Counted from the first letter of the stretch, positions 34,107 to 42,928 are shown. The stretch: 64,000 nt of DNA from Faecalicatena_A orotica (GCF_040545875.1 NZ_JBEPMR010000003.1); one strand, 5' to 3'. Numbers and translations: made by a program. The notes: generated from the sequence alone by a model not told the origin.

Positions 34107-36032
34107 TTATTCCTGTGTTTTCACTTCGCGCACAGTCTTTTTCGCGATTTCTTCCCTGATATCTGTAAGGAAAGAATCCAGTGTGCTCTGGCCTTCGTCA
34201 CCTTCAAACCGGCTTCTGACTGATACAAGCCCGTCCTCTTCTTCTTTTGCCCCCACGACGAGCATATACGGAACCTTCTGCATCTGTGCCTCCCGGATCT
34301 TATATCCGATTTTTTCGGCACGCGTATCAAGCTCTGCCCGGATTCCCGCCGCAGCTAATGTATCCATGACTTTTTTGCCATAGTCCATATATTTGTCAGA
34401 AATCGGCAGTACCTTCACCTGTACCGGTGCAAGCCAGGTCGGGAATGCTCCTGCAAAATGTTCGATCAGAATACCGATAAAACGTTCGATTGAACCGAAT
34501 GCAACACGGTGAATCATGATCGGCCTGTGTTTTTCCCCGTCGGCCCCTGTATATTCCAGTTCAAAACGAAGCGGCAGCTGGAAGTCAAGCTGGATCGTAC
34601 CACACTGCCAAGTTCTTCCAATGGAATCCTCCAGATGGAAATCAATCTTCGGTCCGTAGAATGCACCGTCTCCTTCATTTACCACATACGGAAGTCCCAG
34701 ATCATCCAGCGCACCACGCAGGGCATCTGTTGCCATTTCCCAGTCTTCATCACTTCCCATGCTGTCTTCCGGACGGGTAGAGAGTTCCACATGGTACTTA
34801 AAGCCAAACAGACTGTAAACCTCGTCAATCAGTCTGGCAACGCCCTTGATCTCATCGCGGATCTGTTCCGGCATCATGAAGATATGGGCATCATCCTGCG
34901 TGAAACAGCGGACTCTCATCAGTCCGTGGAGCTGTCCGGACTTTTCATGGCGGTGTACAAGGCCAAGTTCTCCCATACGAAGAGGAAGGTCGCGGTAAGA
35001 ACGCGGTTCTGACTGGTAAGCCAGAATTCCTCCCGGACAGTTCATCGGTTTGATGGCAAAATCTTCCTCGTCAATTACCGTTGTATACATATTGTCTTTA
35101 TAGTGGTCCCAATGTCCTGATGTCTCCCAGAGGTGGCGGCTCAGCATGATCGGGGTTGCAATCTCCACATAGCCGTTTCTTAAGTGAATCTCTCTCCAGT
35201 AATCAAGCAGGGTATTTTTCAAAACCATTCCTTTTGGAAGGAAGAATGGGAATCCCGGTCCTTCATCCCTCATCATGAAAAGTCCAAGCTCTTTCCCAAG
35301 TTTTCTGTGGTCACGCTTCTTTGCTTCTTCCAGCATGGTCAGATACTCATCCAGTTCTGCCTTTTTTGGATACGCCGTGCCATAAATCCTCTGGAGCATC
35401 TTGTTCTTTTCGCTCCCCCGCCAGTAAGCGCCGGCAAGGCTTGTAAGCTTGAATGCCTTTACTGGTTTCGTAGTCATCAGGTGCGGACCTGCACACAGGT
35501 CTGTAAACTCTCCCTGGGAATAGAAGCTGATGACTGCATCTTCCGGCAGATCTTCAATCAGTTCTACTTTATATGGTTCGTCTTTTTCTTTAAAATATGC
35601 GATAGCCTCTTCCCTTGGCTTCGTATACTGCTCAATTGGAAGATTTTCCTTTACAATTTTTTTCATTTCGGCTTCAATCTTTGTCAGGTCTTCCGCAGTC
35701 AGTGGAGTTTCTCTGTCAATATCATAATAAAATCCGTCTGCCACTGAAGGTCCGATCGCAAGCTTTGTATCCGGATATAATCTCTTGACTGCCTGTGCCA
35801 AGATATGAGACGCAGTATGGCGGAACGCGCCCTTTCCTTTCTCATCCTGGAATGTCAGGATACTCAGTTCACAGTCCTGGTCAACCATCGTTCTTAAGTC
35901 AACGACTTCTCCGTTGATTTCGCCGGCCGTTGCGACCCTTGCAAGGCCTTCGCTGATATCAGCCGCAATCTCGATTACGGATTTGCTCTCTGCATATTCT
36001 CTGCTGGATCCATCTTTTAATGTAATCTTCAT
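34107..36032 (-). CDS. thrS: Threonyl-tRNA synthetase
   Basis: A 641-residue class II synthetase with all expected parts: TGS domain (1-60), editing domain with HTASHILAQAVKRLYP, catalytic core motifs 2 and 3 (RMGELGLVHRHEKSGQLHGLMRVRCFTQDDAHIF in pieces; HRVAFGSIERFIGILIEH in pieces) and the anticodon-binding domain. It charges tRNA-Thr; the tRNA-Thr(GGU) gene lies at 63.5 kb. It is the second gene behind the T-box leader at 36980-37240, following an aldo/keto reductase by 30 bp, and has no promoter of its own that I can see. Confidence 0.97.
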   Translation of the reverse strand: MKITLKDGSSREYAESKSVIEIAADISEGLARVATAGEINGEVVDLRTMVDQDCELSILTFQDEKGKGAFRHTASHILAQAVKRLYPDTKLAIGPSVADGFYYDIDRETPLTAEDLTKIEAEMKKIVKENLPIEQYTKPREEAIAYFKEKDEPYKVELIEDLPEDAVISFYSQGEFTDLCAGPHLMTTKPVKAFKLTSLAGAYWRGSEKNKMLQRIYGTAYPKKAELDEYLTMLEEAKKRDHRKLGKELGLFMMRDEGPGFPFFLPKGMVLKNTLLDYWREIHLRNGYVEIATPIMLSRHLWETSGHWDHYKDNMYTTVIDEEDFAIKPMNCPGGILAYQSEPRSYRDLPLRMGELGLVHRHEKSGQLHGLMRVRCFTQDDAHIFMMPEQIRDEIKGVARLIDEVYSLFGFKYHVELSTRPEDSMGSDEDWEMATDALRGALDDLGLPYVVNEGDGAFYGPKIDFHLEDSIGRTWQCGTIQLDFQLPLRFELEYTGADGEKHRPIMIHRVAFGSIERFIGILIEHFAGAFPTWLAPVQVKVLPISDKYMDYGKKVMDTLAAAGIRAELDTRAEKIGYKIREAQMQKVPYMLVVGAKEEEDGLVSVRSRFEGDEGQSTLDSFLTDIREEIAKKTVREVKTQE

Positions 36033-36062
36033 TCTTTTTCCTCTCTTTTCCTATTTTATTTT

Positions 36063-36911
36063 TTATACTCTTTCCCTGTCCGGATGTTCTCCTGACCATC
36101 CTGTCTGTGGCATTGTTGCCAGCCTGTACATGTCTTCCATAGTAATTTCGAAATCAAATATATCCTGATTCTGTTTCATCCGCTCTATCGAGGAAGACTT
36201 CGGAAGCGGTATGACATTCCTCTGGAGTGCATACCTGAGACAGAGCTGGGCAGCAGAAACCCCGTATTTTTCTGCCAGCTCAAGGATAAGGGATTCTTCC
36301 GATAAGCGCGCCCTGCCCAGAGGGCTCCATGCCTGAACCTGAATCCCCTTATCCTGACAATAAGAAAGGACAGCCTCCTGTGAATATCCGGGATGGAATT
36401 CGATCTGGTCCACTGCCGGGTATATCTCACAGTTCTGCCAGATATTCTCAATATGGTGCGGCAGGAAATTACTCACCCCGATTGCACGGATCAGCCCTTC
36501 CTTATACAGTTCCTCCATTGCCTTCCATGTATCCAGATCCAGTGCCTTCCAATCTGTGTATCCCGGCTCGGGCAGCGGCCAGTGGATCAGGTAAAGATCC
36601 AGATAATCCGTTCCCAGCCTGTCCAGTGTGGCATGAAACGCCTTCTTCGTGTTCTCATACCCCATCTCATCCTTCCATACCTTAGATGCAATAAAGAATT
36701 CGTCCCTTGGAATTCCGCTGTTTTCCATCGCCTCTTTCAGATATGCTTCCGTTCCATAGAAAGACGCCGTATCAAAATATCGGTATCCTGCCTCTATCGC
36801 GGTACCGATCACCCCGGCAGTCTTCCCTTCTGCCGCTTTATAGGTGCCGAATGCGACACAGGGGATTTTTACACGATTATTCAATTCAAAACTATCATAA
36901 ATACTTTTCAA
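36063..36911 (-). CDS. Aldo/keto reductase
   Basis: A 282-residue NADPH-dependent (alpha/beta)8 oxidoreductase. The catalytic tetrad is visible: Asp and Tyr in FDTASFYGTE, Lys in IASKVWKDEMG and His in LYLIHWPLPE. Cofactor contacts lie in IGVSNF and IPLPKSS. The physiological substrate is unknown. It is placed between the T-box leader and thrS, so it should be induced by the same uncharged tRNA. Confidence 0.92.
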   Translation of the reverse strand: MKSIYDSFELNNRVKIPCVAFGTYKAAEGKTAGVIGTAIEAGYRYFDTASFYGTEAYLKEAMENSGIPRDEFFIASKVWKDEMGYENTKKAFHATLDRLGTDYLDLYLIHWPLPEPGYTDWKALDLDTWKAMEELYKEGLIRAIGVSNFLPHHIENIWQNCEIYPAVDQIEFHPGYSQEAVLSYCQDKGIQVQAWSPLGRARLSEESLILELAEKYGVSAAQLCLRYALQRNVIPLPKSSSIERMKQNQDIFDFEITMEDMYRLATMPQTGWSGEHPDRERV

Positions 36912-36979
36912 ATTCCCACTCCTTTCAAGATAAGCTCATTTTTATAATAAGAAATAAAAATAAAGTTTCGCCTATGAAA

Positions 36980-37240
36980 TAAAAAAGAGTCCCTCCCTGT
37001 AAAAAATACAGAAAGGGACGAGTCATCAAAAGCCTCGCGGTTCCACCCTAATTGAGCTGGCAGATATGTGCCAGAACCACTTCATAGTTGATGGTAACGG
37101 AATCACCGGACTGTTTTCAGCCGCTCGGAGGTAGTTTTCAAATGTTTCCACGATAGGAAGCTTCCAGCCGGGGCTTTCCCTCTCTGTATCCTTTCACATT
37201 CTACTCGTCTCGTCATCGCATTCATTTATTACTATTTCGA
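36980..37240 (-). promoter_or_regulatory. T-box leader with terminator
   Basis: The minus strand carries the T-box core AGGGTGGAACCGCG (37036-37049) and a terminator GAGTCCCTCC...GGGACGAGTC with T-run (36980-37022). A long stem I upstream contains an AGAGAGGGAAAG distal element and a GACGAGTAG/GAAAACTACC specifier region. The codon could be ACC (Thr) or UAC (Tyr) depending on loop register. thrS in the operon favours ACC, which the GGU anticodon of the tRNA at 63539 would read. Uncharged tRNA would favour read-through into the reductase and thrS. Confidence 0.9.
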
Positions 37241-37828
37241 ATCTAGGTCCATTATAACATCACGGTTATTTTTGTCAACCAGATTTTCGTAATCGAGTCC
37301 CGGTGTTCTTCTTTCCCTCACTATACGGCCCGCCTTTATGAGATTCCTAAAGATCAGCCGTGTAAGAGGGCCTGCTGCGAACAGGTTCCAGAGCAGCGCC
37401 ATCGGAAAGTTTTTAATCACGGTCCCGGCCCATATGGCCGGAAGCTGGCTGACTGGTGCGTGTGCCAGTATGACATTAAACAGAATTGCGGCAACCAGAC
37501 TCATCGTCGGGCACATCACCAGCACGGTACAGCCCGAAATCATGAGCGTGATATAGAACGGATTATCCTGCCCGTGGCGGATGACCCGTTCGGCAAGTTT
37601 GTGTCCGAGCCGGTTCCCCCACAGGTTTGAAAAAATGAATACAAAAATCCACATATATGCGGCCTCGACCAGTGCATCCAGAAATACCCTGTTTGTCATA
37701 TTGCTGAACCCGCCAGGCATGGTATGGTAGCCCATCTTTACAGCTATATTGTATACTTCCATACCATATGCCATTGTAATGGACATCAACACTCCAAATA
37801 AAATTCCCTGTAATCTTGTTTTTGGCAT
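37232..37828 (-). CDS. DUF2798 membrane protein
   Basis: A 198-residue protein with four hydrophobic segments in two related halves (LFGVLMSITMAYGMEVYN near residues 8-25; LMISGCTVLVMCPTMSLVAAIL near 98-120), the DUF2798 arrangement. The start at 37828 follows GGAGG; an earlier ATG lacks one. Function unknown. It is preceded by a structured leader with an intrinsic terminator. Its last codons contain the promoter of the T-box operon. Confidence 0.85.
   Translation of the reverse strand: MPKTRLQGILFGVLMSITMAYGMEVYNIAVKMGYHTMPGGFSNMTNRVFLDALVEAAYMWIFVFIFSNLWGNRLGHKLAERVIRHGQDNPFYITLMISGCTVLVMCPTMSLVAAILFNVILAHAPVSQLPAIWAGTVIKNFPMALLWNLFAAGPLTRLIFRNLIKAGRIVRERRTPGLDYENLVDKNNRDVIMDLDSK
37251..37278 (-). 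promoter_or_regulatory. Promoter of T-box/aldo-keto reductase/thrS operon inside DUF2798 coding end
   Basis: TTGACA, 16 bases, TATAAT on the minus strand. It lies wholly within the last codons of the DUF2798 gene (VDKNNRDVIM) and just upstream of the T-box stem I. Confidence 0.8.
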
Positions 37829-37902
37829 AAAATAAGTCCTCCTTTTTTTATTCCCGCGGGCAATGAGCCAGACGGACATGCCTGCGGAGTATTTTTTTTA
37901 AT

Positions 37903-38018
37903 AAAAAGAAAAAGGCGGTAATCTTTGAGGGTTGCTCATAGACTACGCCTTACAGACTTATTTCTATAGTTACCAGTTTCCGGTCCGGCCGGAAGATTAC
38001 ACCGATTTCCTGTTTGCA
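37903..38018 (-). promoter_or_regulatory. Structured leader with intrinsic terminator upstream of DUF2798; class not recognised
   Basis: The transcript begins after the promoter at 38024-38051 and runs about 115 nt. It contains a stem around CTTCCGG..CCGGA, a segment AACTGGTAACTATAGAAATAAGTC, and then a terminator GGCGTAGTCTATGAG / CTCAAAGATTACCGCC followed by TTTTTCTTTTT. A terminator ahead of the first gene of a transcript suggests a riboswitch or attenuator. I could not match it to cobalamin, T-box, SAM, TPP, purine, glycine, fluoride or c-di-GMP consensus features. Confidence 0.6.
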
Positions 38019-38023
38019 TTAAT

Positions 38024-38051
38024 ATTTTAACAGTTTCTCAAAATTTGTCAA
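38024..38051 (-). promoter_or_regulatory. Promoter of the DUF2798 leader
   Basis: TTGACA, 16 bases, TAAAAT on the minus strand, placed just upstream of the structured leader. Confidence 0.7.
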
Positions 38052-38074
38052 CCACTTTCCGCGATGAAGGAATG

Positions 38075-38803
38075 CTACCGCCCGGCTGCTTTTAAAAGCC
38101 ATATTTTAACGACTCCAAAGAATTCCCTCACAAGATAGTTGATCTGGAAGACCGGGCTGGAGCTTGCCGCGATCCCGTATAGATTCTGAAATCCCACCTT
38201 TTTCCCGAGCTGAAGTGCCCTGTATAGGTGGAAATTATTCGTCACAACTGCAGTCCCTAAGTCTAAGTCCCCGATGATGCGGCTGCTGTTCTTCATGTTT
38301 TCCCACGTCGATGTAGATGTATCCTCGTGTATAATCCGTTCCTCACGAATCCCGTGTAACTGCAGATACCCGGCCATCGCTTCCGCCTCGGATATGTCTT
38401 CGCCCTTCCCCTGTCCGCCGGACACAATCACCTTAGTCTCCGGATTTTGTTCCAGATAAATCAGGGCCGCATCTAGTCTGCGTTTCAGCGAATCCGTAAT
38501 CCGCCTTCCCCGCACCTGTGCCCCGAGTACAATGATATACGGGACAGAGTCCTGGAGATTTTTAAACATAACCCTTATAATCTGCGCCTCAACGAACAGA
38601 AACACGGCCCATATCAGTATTAGTAAAACGGCCAGTCCCCTCCTGATTTCTCCCGCCAGAGGCAGAAAACCAAGAATCAGGTGCACCGCTCCGAGAAGCG
38701 GCCAGAAAACAGTGAATGTTGAATTCCATTTTCTCGAGTACAAACATAGGATCAAGTAATATATCAGACAAAAACATCCTGTCAGGAAAAAATATAACTT
38801 CAT
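38075..38803 (-). CDS. YdcF/SanA-type DUF218 membrane protein
   Basis: A 242-residue protein with two or three N-terminal membrane helices and a DUF218 domain from about residue 88 (YIIVLGAQVRGRRITDSLKRRLDAAL; VSGGQGKGEDISEAEAMAGYL; EDTSTSTWENMKNS; AVVTNNFHLYRAL). Family members act at the envelope and have been linked to cell-envelope integrity; the chemistry is unsettled. It lies 6 bp after the SEC-C protein gene, suggesting cotranscription. Confidence 0.88.
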   Translation of the reverse strand: MKLYFFLTGCFCLIYYLILCLYSRKWNSTFTVFWPLLGAVHLILGFLPLAGEIRRGLAVLLILIWAVFLFVEAQIIRVMFKNLQDSVPYIIVLGAQVRGRRITDSLKRRLDAALIYLEQNPETKVIVSGGQGKGEDISEAEAMAGYLQLHGIREERIIHEDTSTSTWENMKNSSRIIGDLDLGTAVVTNNFHLYRALQLGKKVGFQNLYGIAASSSPVFQINYLVREFFGVVKIWLLKAAGR

Positions 38804-38809
38804 CAGCTG

Positions 38810-39325
38810 TTATGCGTTTTTCCCGCAGCACTTTTTATACTTCTTGCCGCTTCCGCACGGGCATGGATCATTTCTTCCAATCTTCTTCTCCTTACGGATC
38901 GTACCGGACTGCTTCTGCTCACGGTAAAGGCGTTTCTTCGTTTCTTCGTCAAACAGATTGTCCCACTGTGGCAGTTCATACAGCCAGTCCGCTTTTGCAT
39001 CAACCATGTTCTTGTACAGCTTTTCCTTGTCAAATGCAAGACTTACTTCCGTAGACGCATCCATCGTCTCAATCGGGTTCGGAACCTTCAGGCTGTCATT
39101 GATTCCATCCAGAAATCCTGCCATAGTCAGGACTTCCTGTCCGTATTTCTTAGCCAGTTCTTCTACAGTTCCTTTTACTTCTACATCAGGAGCATCCAGA
39201 AGCTGCTCGTAAATTCCCTTTTCAATATTGAAATATGTTCCCCAGAACTGCTCCAGCTGGTCCTTTGAAAGTTCCTTGTTGTAGGCCATATCACGCCACT
39301 GATCTAATAAACATTTCTCACTCAT
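38810..39325 (-). CDS. SEC-C metal-binding domain protein
   Basis: A 171-residue soluble protein. The last 22 residues are a SEC-C zinc motif (GRNDPCPCGSGKKYKKCC), as at the SecA C-terminus, where it binds zinc and SecB or ribosomes. The N-terminal 140 residues are helical and not recognised. It could be an accessory factor in protein export or quality control. First gene of a probable two-gene unit with the YdcF-like gene. Confidence 0.85.
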   Translation of the reverse strand: MSEKCLLDQWRDMAYNKELSKDQLEQFWGTYFNIEKGIYEQLLDAPDVEVKGTVEELAKKYGQEVLTMAGFLDGINDSLKVPNPIETMDASTEVSLAFDKEKLYKNMVDAKADWLYELPQWDNLFDEETKKRLYREQKQSGTIRKEKKIGRNDPCPCGSGKKYKKCCGKNA

Positions 39326-39471
39326 TGTATATAACTCCTTTTATCTTAATTTCGCTCGTGCTCCCATTATATAACAAAATTTCCTGATAGTAAACATGAA
39401 TTTGAGGGAAGTCTGCGAAGCGGGAATACATTAAAGTTCACCACATTCGCGTACATTCCCTCAATTCCTGT

Positions 39472-39500
39472 TTGAAATACACGCTCTTTTTAGTTATAAT
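39472..39500 (+). promoter_or_regulatory. Promoter for small membrane protein gene
   Basis: TTGAAA, 17 bases, TATAAT on the plus strand, 42 bases upstream of the ATG at 39543. Confidence 0.75.
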
Positions 39501-39542
39501 AAATCTATCTTTACATTATGTATTGGATAGAAAGGATTTATT

Positions 39543-39767
39543 ATGAAAAAATCTAAACGCATTTTTGCCCTGATTGGCGCAGTTCTTCTCATATGTTTAT
39601 ACGGCAGTACGTTGATTTTCGCTTTTGTTGACCATTCTGCATCTATGGATCTGCTTAAGGCTTCCATCGCAGCTACCATTTTACTGCCCGTTCTGTTGTA
39701 TGCTTATAATTTAGTTTATCGTCTGTCTCAAAAGAAAAGACCGGATGACCCAGATGAGGATCAGTAA
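39543..39767 (+). CDS. Small two-helix membrane protein (74 aa)
   Basis: Seventy-four residues with two hydrophobic segments (about 9-30 and 41-60), a basic N-terminus and an acidic tail (KKRPDDPDEDQ). Promoter and AGAAAGGA ribosome site are good. This composition is common in clostridia, but I do not recognise a characterised family. It ends 4 bp from the convergent 54-residue gene. Confidence 0.75.
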   Translation: MKKSKRIFALIGAVLLICLYGSTLIFAFVDHSASMDLLKASIAATILLPVLLYAYNLVYRLSQKKRPDDPDEDQ

Positions 39768-39771
39768 CCTC

Positions 39772-39936
39772 TTATACGTACATCTGTGCAAGTTCCAGAG
39801 CGGCGTTCATATCTGCTGCTCTGCTTTTGCCTGCTGGTTCGCTGGCAATCTCAGCCCTTCTCTTTTCCTGTCTTCTTACCAGGTATTCTTCCATCGAAAT
39901 GATCTCTTGAGTTCTTCCATTGTTGTTCTGACGCAT
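39772..39936 (-). CDS. Small charged protein (54 aa)
   Basis: Fifty-four codons from ATG 39936, preceded by an ideal AAGGAGG at seven bases. The protein is hydrophilic with a central basic helix (MEEYLVRRQEKRRAEIA) and no Cys or membrane segment. No family recognised. The convergent arrangement with the 74-residue gene (stops 4 bp apart) and the strong ribosome site support a real gene. Confidence 0.65.
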   Translation of the reverse strand: MRQNNNGRTQEIISMEEYLVRRQEKRRAEIASEPAGKSRAADMNAALELAQMYV

Positions 39937-40135
39937 GAAAATACCTCCTTTTCTTAATAAGCCTCAGCTTTACTATTATATGAATACTCACCCTGAAATA
40001 TGCTGAAAAAAACGATATTTGGCAATCATTTTTTCATCCCCGTCAGCATGAATTCATTGTACCTTTCAATTGTGTCAGAGTTATGGAAGAAATCTAAAGT
40101 TTCTATTATCAAATATTATTAATTTCTTATTTTTC

Positions 40136-41254
40136 CTATCGGAATACTTTTCCGTCCCTGCGCCAGCTTTTTGTGTTTCCATAGGCCGCAATCATCACTG
40201 CGACAAAGTTAACAGTATTAATTGCCGTAACGATTCCCGCAAACTTCGTATACGAAATCCTATCCCTGCTCCCCATCACGGTCGTTACGGAAATATACAT
40301 CAGAAAGGCCAGCAGGAGCACGCTCCAGTACACCCAGTCTTTCACGTTGAAGTAGTACAACAGGCCGATTCCCCCTGAATAGACCAGTGCTCCCAATGCA
40401 CCGTACCCGCAGTTTCTGTCCATTTTTTCAAACCTGTCCAGACACAGTCCGAAGATGACCACAAAAAGGGCCGCTGCTGCAAATAATCCTGCACTTTTGA
40501 AGCGAATACCGCTCAAATCTTTATCGACAATCCATTTCAGCGTAAATACAAACAAAGGCAGTTCCAGCGCCGCTAATATAAAATTCATATACAGTGCCCA
40601 CATTTTAGCCGTCCAGATTGTAGACAGTGCCGTGAACACGGCGAGCAGTATCAGAACCGGAACAATCCAAAAGTCTCTCGCCAGATATGTCATGGACGGA
40701 CCCAGATGGACCTCAGCGCTTCCCATTAATAGGATCTTTTCCATCACTCCCGAGAAAAGATAACAAAGTACTGCATCCAGCAGCAGGGCCGCTGCCAGCC
40801 ATTTCCATATATAACGATAATACTCCTGCTTTGTGATTTCCACTTCCGCCGCATCTTCATACAATACCTGCTCCAGCCGGTCTCTTATACCAGCACTCTT
40901 TTCATCCAGAATAGAGAAATTCAGATGATCCAGATCTACACCCGTTCTCAATATTGTATTGCAGACCTCCTGAAGTTCATGGAGATGTTCTGCTTCTTTT
41001 TCCATTTCCTCCTGCCGTTTTTGAATGATTTCATCCAGCTCATACTCTCCTTGGAAGAGCAGCCTCAAATCTTGAACGGAAACGCCCAATACACGTAGAA
41101 ACTTTATCTGCTGCAGCCGCTCCACATCTTCTTTTGTGTACTCCCTGTAGTTATTATCATTATTTCTCCGCGGGGCGATCAGGCCTTCTTTTTCATAAAA
41201 TCTGATATTGGCACTTGTGATCCCGACAGCCCTCTCAACATCTTTGATCTTCAT
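40136..41254 (-). CDS. MerR-family regulator fused to a multi-pass membrane domain
   Basis: A 372-residue protein. Residues 1-70 are a MerR winged helix (IKDVERAVGITSANIRFYEKEGLI) followed by the coiled-coil dimer helix to about 125. From about 150 to the end there are seven or eight hydrophobic segments. The conserved MerR DNA-binding part suggests a membrane-tethered transcription factor that senses an envelope or membrane signal. It is a single gene; its target is not evident. Confidence 0.85.
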   Translation of the reverse strand: MKIKDVERAVGITSANIRFYEKEGLIAPRRNNDNNYREYTKEDVERLQQIKFLRVLGVSVQDLRLLFQGEYELDEIIQKRQEEMEKEAEHLHELQEVCNTILRTGVDLDHLNFSILDEKSAGIRDRLEQVLYEDAAEVEITKQEYYRYIWKWLAAALLLDAVLCYLFSGVMEKILLMGSAEVHLGPSMTYLARDFWIVPVLILLAVFTALSTIWTAKMWALYMNFILAALELPLFVFTLKWIVDKDLSGIRFKSAGLFAAAALFVVIFGLCLDRFEKMDRNCGYGALGALVYSGGIGLLYYFNVKDWVYWSVLLLAFLMYISVTTVMGSRDRISYTKFAGIVTAINTVNFVAVMIAAYGNTKSWRRDGKVFR

Positions 41255-41342
41255 AAGCCATCCTCCTCTCTTTCTGGCTTTATTGTAATCCCTGAACCTG
41301 CTTCAAGGTCAATAGTTTTCATGTAATTACCACAAAAAAGGC

Positions 41343-41388
41343 AAAAAAACAGAACACCGGTGCATTTCACACCCAGCGTTCTGTTTTT
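41343..41388. terminator. Intrinsic terminator downstream of purA
   Basis: AACAGAACxCCGGTG / CACCxxGCGTTCTGTT stem with A- and T-runs on both sides. It terminates purA on the minus strand and insulates the MerR-fusion gene. Confidence 0.85.
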
Positions 41389-41419
41389 CATTATAAATTC
41401 AAACTATTAACAATTGTGG

Positions 41420-42697
41420 TTATTTACGATAGATAATATCGTCACGTCCCGGTCCATTGCTGATCAATGTGATCGGATATCCGATCTCCTGCTCAACAAA
41501 CTCGATGTACTTCCTGCAGTTCTCCGGAAGGTCTTCATACTTCTTAATCCCGCGGATATCGCAGTTCCATCCCGGAAGTGTCTTGAGTACCGGTTTTGCT
41601 TTTTCGAGAAGATGTGTCACAGGGAAGTCTGTTGTAACTTCACCGTTAATTTCGTATCCGACGCATACCGGAATCTCTTCCAGATACCCCAGTACGTCCA
41701 GTACTGTGAATGCTACGTCAGTCGTCCCCTGCATTCTGCAGCCATATTTAGAAGCCACGCAGTCAAACCATCCCATACGTCTCGGACGTCCCGTTGTCGC
41801 CCCGAATTCTCCACCGTCTCCACCGCGCCGTCTCAATTCGTCAGCCTCGTCGCCAAAGATTTCGCTGACAAAGGCACCAGCACCTACCGCGCTGGAATAA
41901 GCCTTACATACAGTGATAATCTGCTTAATCTCATACGGCGGGATTCCTGCTCCGATAGCGCCGTAAGCTGCAAGGGTAGAGGAAGAGGTAACCATCGGGT
42001 AGATACCGTGGTCAGGATCTTTCAGAGAACCAAGCTGTCCCTCCAGAAGGATATTCTTCCCTTCCTTTAAAGCATTGTAAAGATACAGAGAAACATCACA
42101 TACATATGGCGCGATCATCTCTTTATATTCCAGTAATTCTTTATATAAATCGTCAGGATTAATCAGTGGTTTGTGGTATAAATGCTCCAACAGAACATTT
42201 TTCTGTTCTGCCACACGAACAACTTTTTCTTTCAGCAGATCATCATCAAACAGTTCGCTTACCTGAAAACCGATTTTCGCATATTTATCAGAATAGAACG
42301 GTGCAATACCTGACTTTGTGGAGCCAAAAGACTTGCCTGCCAGACGTTCTTCCTCATATGCGTCAAAATTTTTATGGTATGACATCACGATCTGCGCCCT
42401 GTCAGAAACCAGAATCTTAGGAGCCGGAACCCCCTGGTCAACGATAGACTGGATTTCCTTAAACAGAACAGGGATATCGAGTGCCACTCCATTACCTATA
42501 ATGCTGGTTGTATGGTCATAAAATACACCAGACGGCAGTGTATGCAGCGCAAACTTTCCATAATCATTGATGATCGTATGGCCTGCATTCGCTCCCCCCT
42601 GAAAACGGACAATGATGTCGGCTTCTTTTCCAAGCATATCTGTGATCTTGCCTTTTCCTTCATCGCCCCAGTTAGCACCTACTACTGCTTTTACCAT
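41420..42697 (-). CDS. purA: Adenylosuccinate synthetase
   Basis: A 425-residue enzyme joining IMP and aspartate with GTP in AMP synthesis. The GTP loop is GANWGDEGKGK near the N-terminus, with IMP and switch loops in FQGGANAGHTI and the GATTGRPRRMGWFD segment. The start at 42697 (ATGGTAAAAGC) follows GGAGGG, so the in-frame ATG at 42718 is not used. It is a single gene between a sigma-A promoter and a strong terminator. Confidence 0.97.
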   Translation of the reverse strand: MVKAVVGANWGDEGKGKITDMLGKEADIIVRFQGGANAGHTIINDYGKFALHTLPSGVFYDHTTSIIGNGVALDIPVLFKEIQSIVDQGVPAPKILVSDRAQIVMSYHKNFDAYEEERLAGKSFGSTKSGIAPFYSDKYAKIGFQVSELFDDDLLKEKVVRVAEQKNVLLEHLYHKPLINPDDLYKELLEYKEMIAPYVCDVSLYLYNALKEGKNILLEGQLGSLKDPDHGIYPMVTSSSTLAAYGAIGAGIPPYEIKQIITVCKAYSSAVGAGAFVSEIFGDEADELRRRGGDGGEFGATTGRPRRMGWFDCVASKYGCRMQGTTDVAFTVLDVLGYLEEIPVCVGYEINGEVTTDFPVTHLLEKAKPVLKTLPGWNCDIRGIKKYEDLPENCRKYIEFVEQEIGYPITLISNGPGRDDIIYRK

Positions 42698-42806
42698 TTC
42701 AAACCCTCCTGCGTACATTATCGCTTATTTCAATCCGCATCCTGATCCGTGAGAGAACCAGAAATACTCCGGCGGTCTTGTTCCTGCTGAACAAACCGCC
42801 CTATGA

Positions 42807-42835
42807 ATTATACTATACTTTTTTCATTATGTAAA
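42807..42835 (-). promoter_or_regulatory. purA promoter with 5' leader hairpin
   Basis: TTTACA, 17 bases, TATAAT. The first transcribed bases form a strong GGCGGTTTGTTC / GAACAAGACCGCC hairpin (about 42772-42800). It could be an mRNA stabiliser or a regulator target; I see no guanine riboswitch. Confidence 0.7.
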
Positions 42836-42890
42836 ACGTTATTTCCGATTTTTTGCCAAACAAGATTGTTATTTCTTCAACAAGCAACTT

Positions 42891-42911
42891 CAAAGGGGTC
42901 AGACCCCTCTG
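42891..42911. repeat. GGGGTCAGACCCC palindromic repeat, copy 1
   Basis: CAAAGGGGTCAGACCCCTCTG, an imperfect palindrome centred on TCAGA. A second copy lies at 48385-48405. Such palindromes are scattered in many bacterial genomes and are sometimes linked to RAYT/IS200-like elements. Confidence 0.6.
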
Positions 42912-42928
42912 AAAAAGTGCACTTCCAG

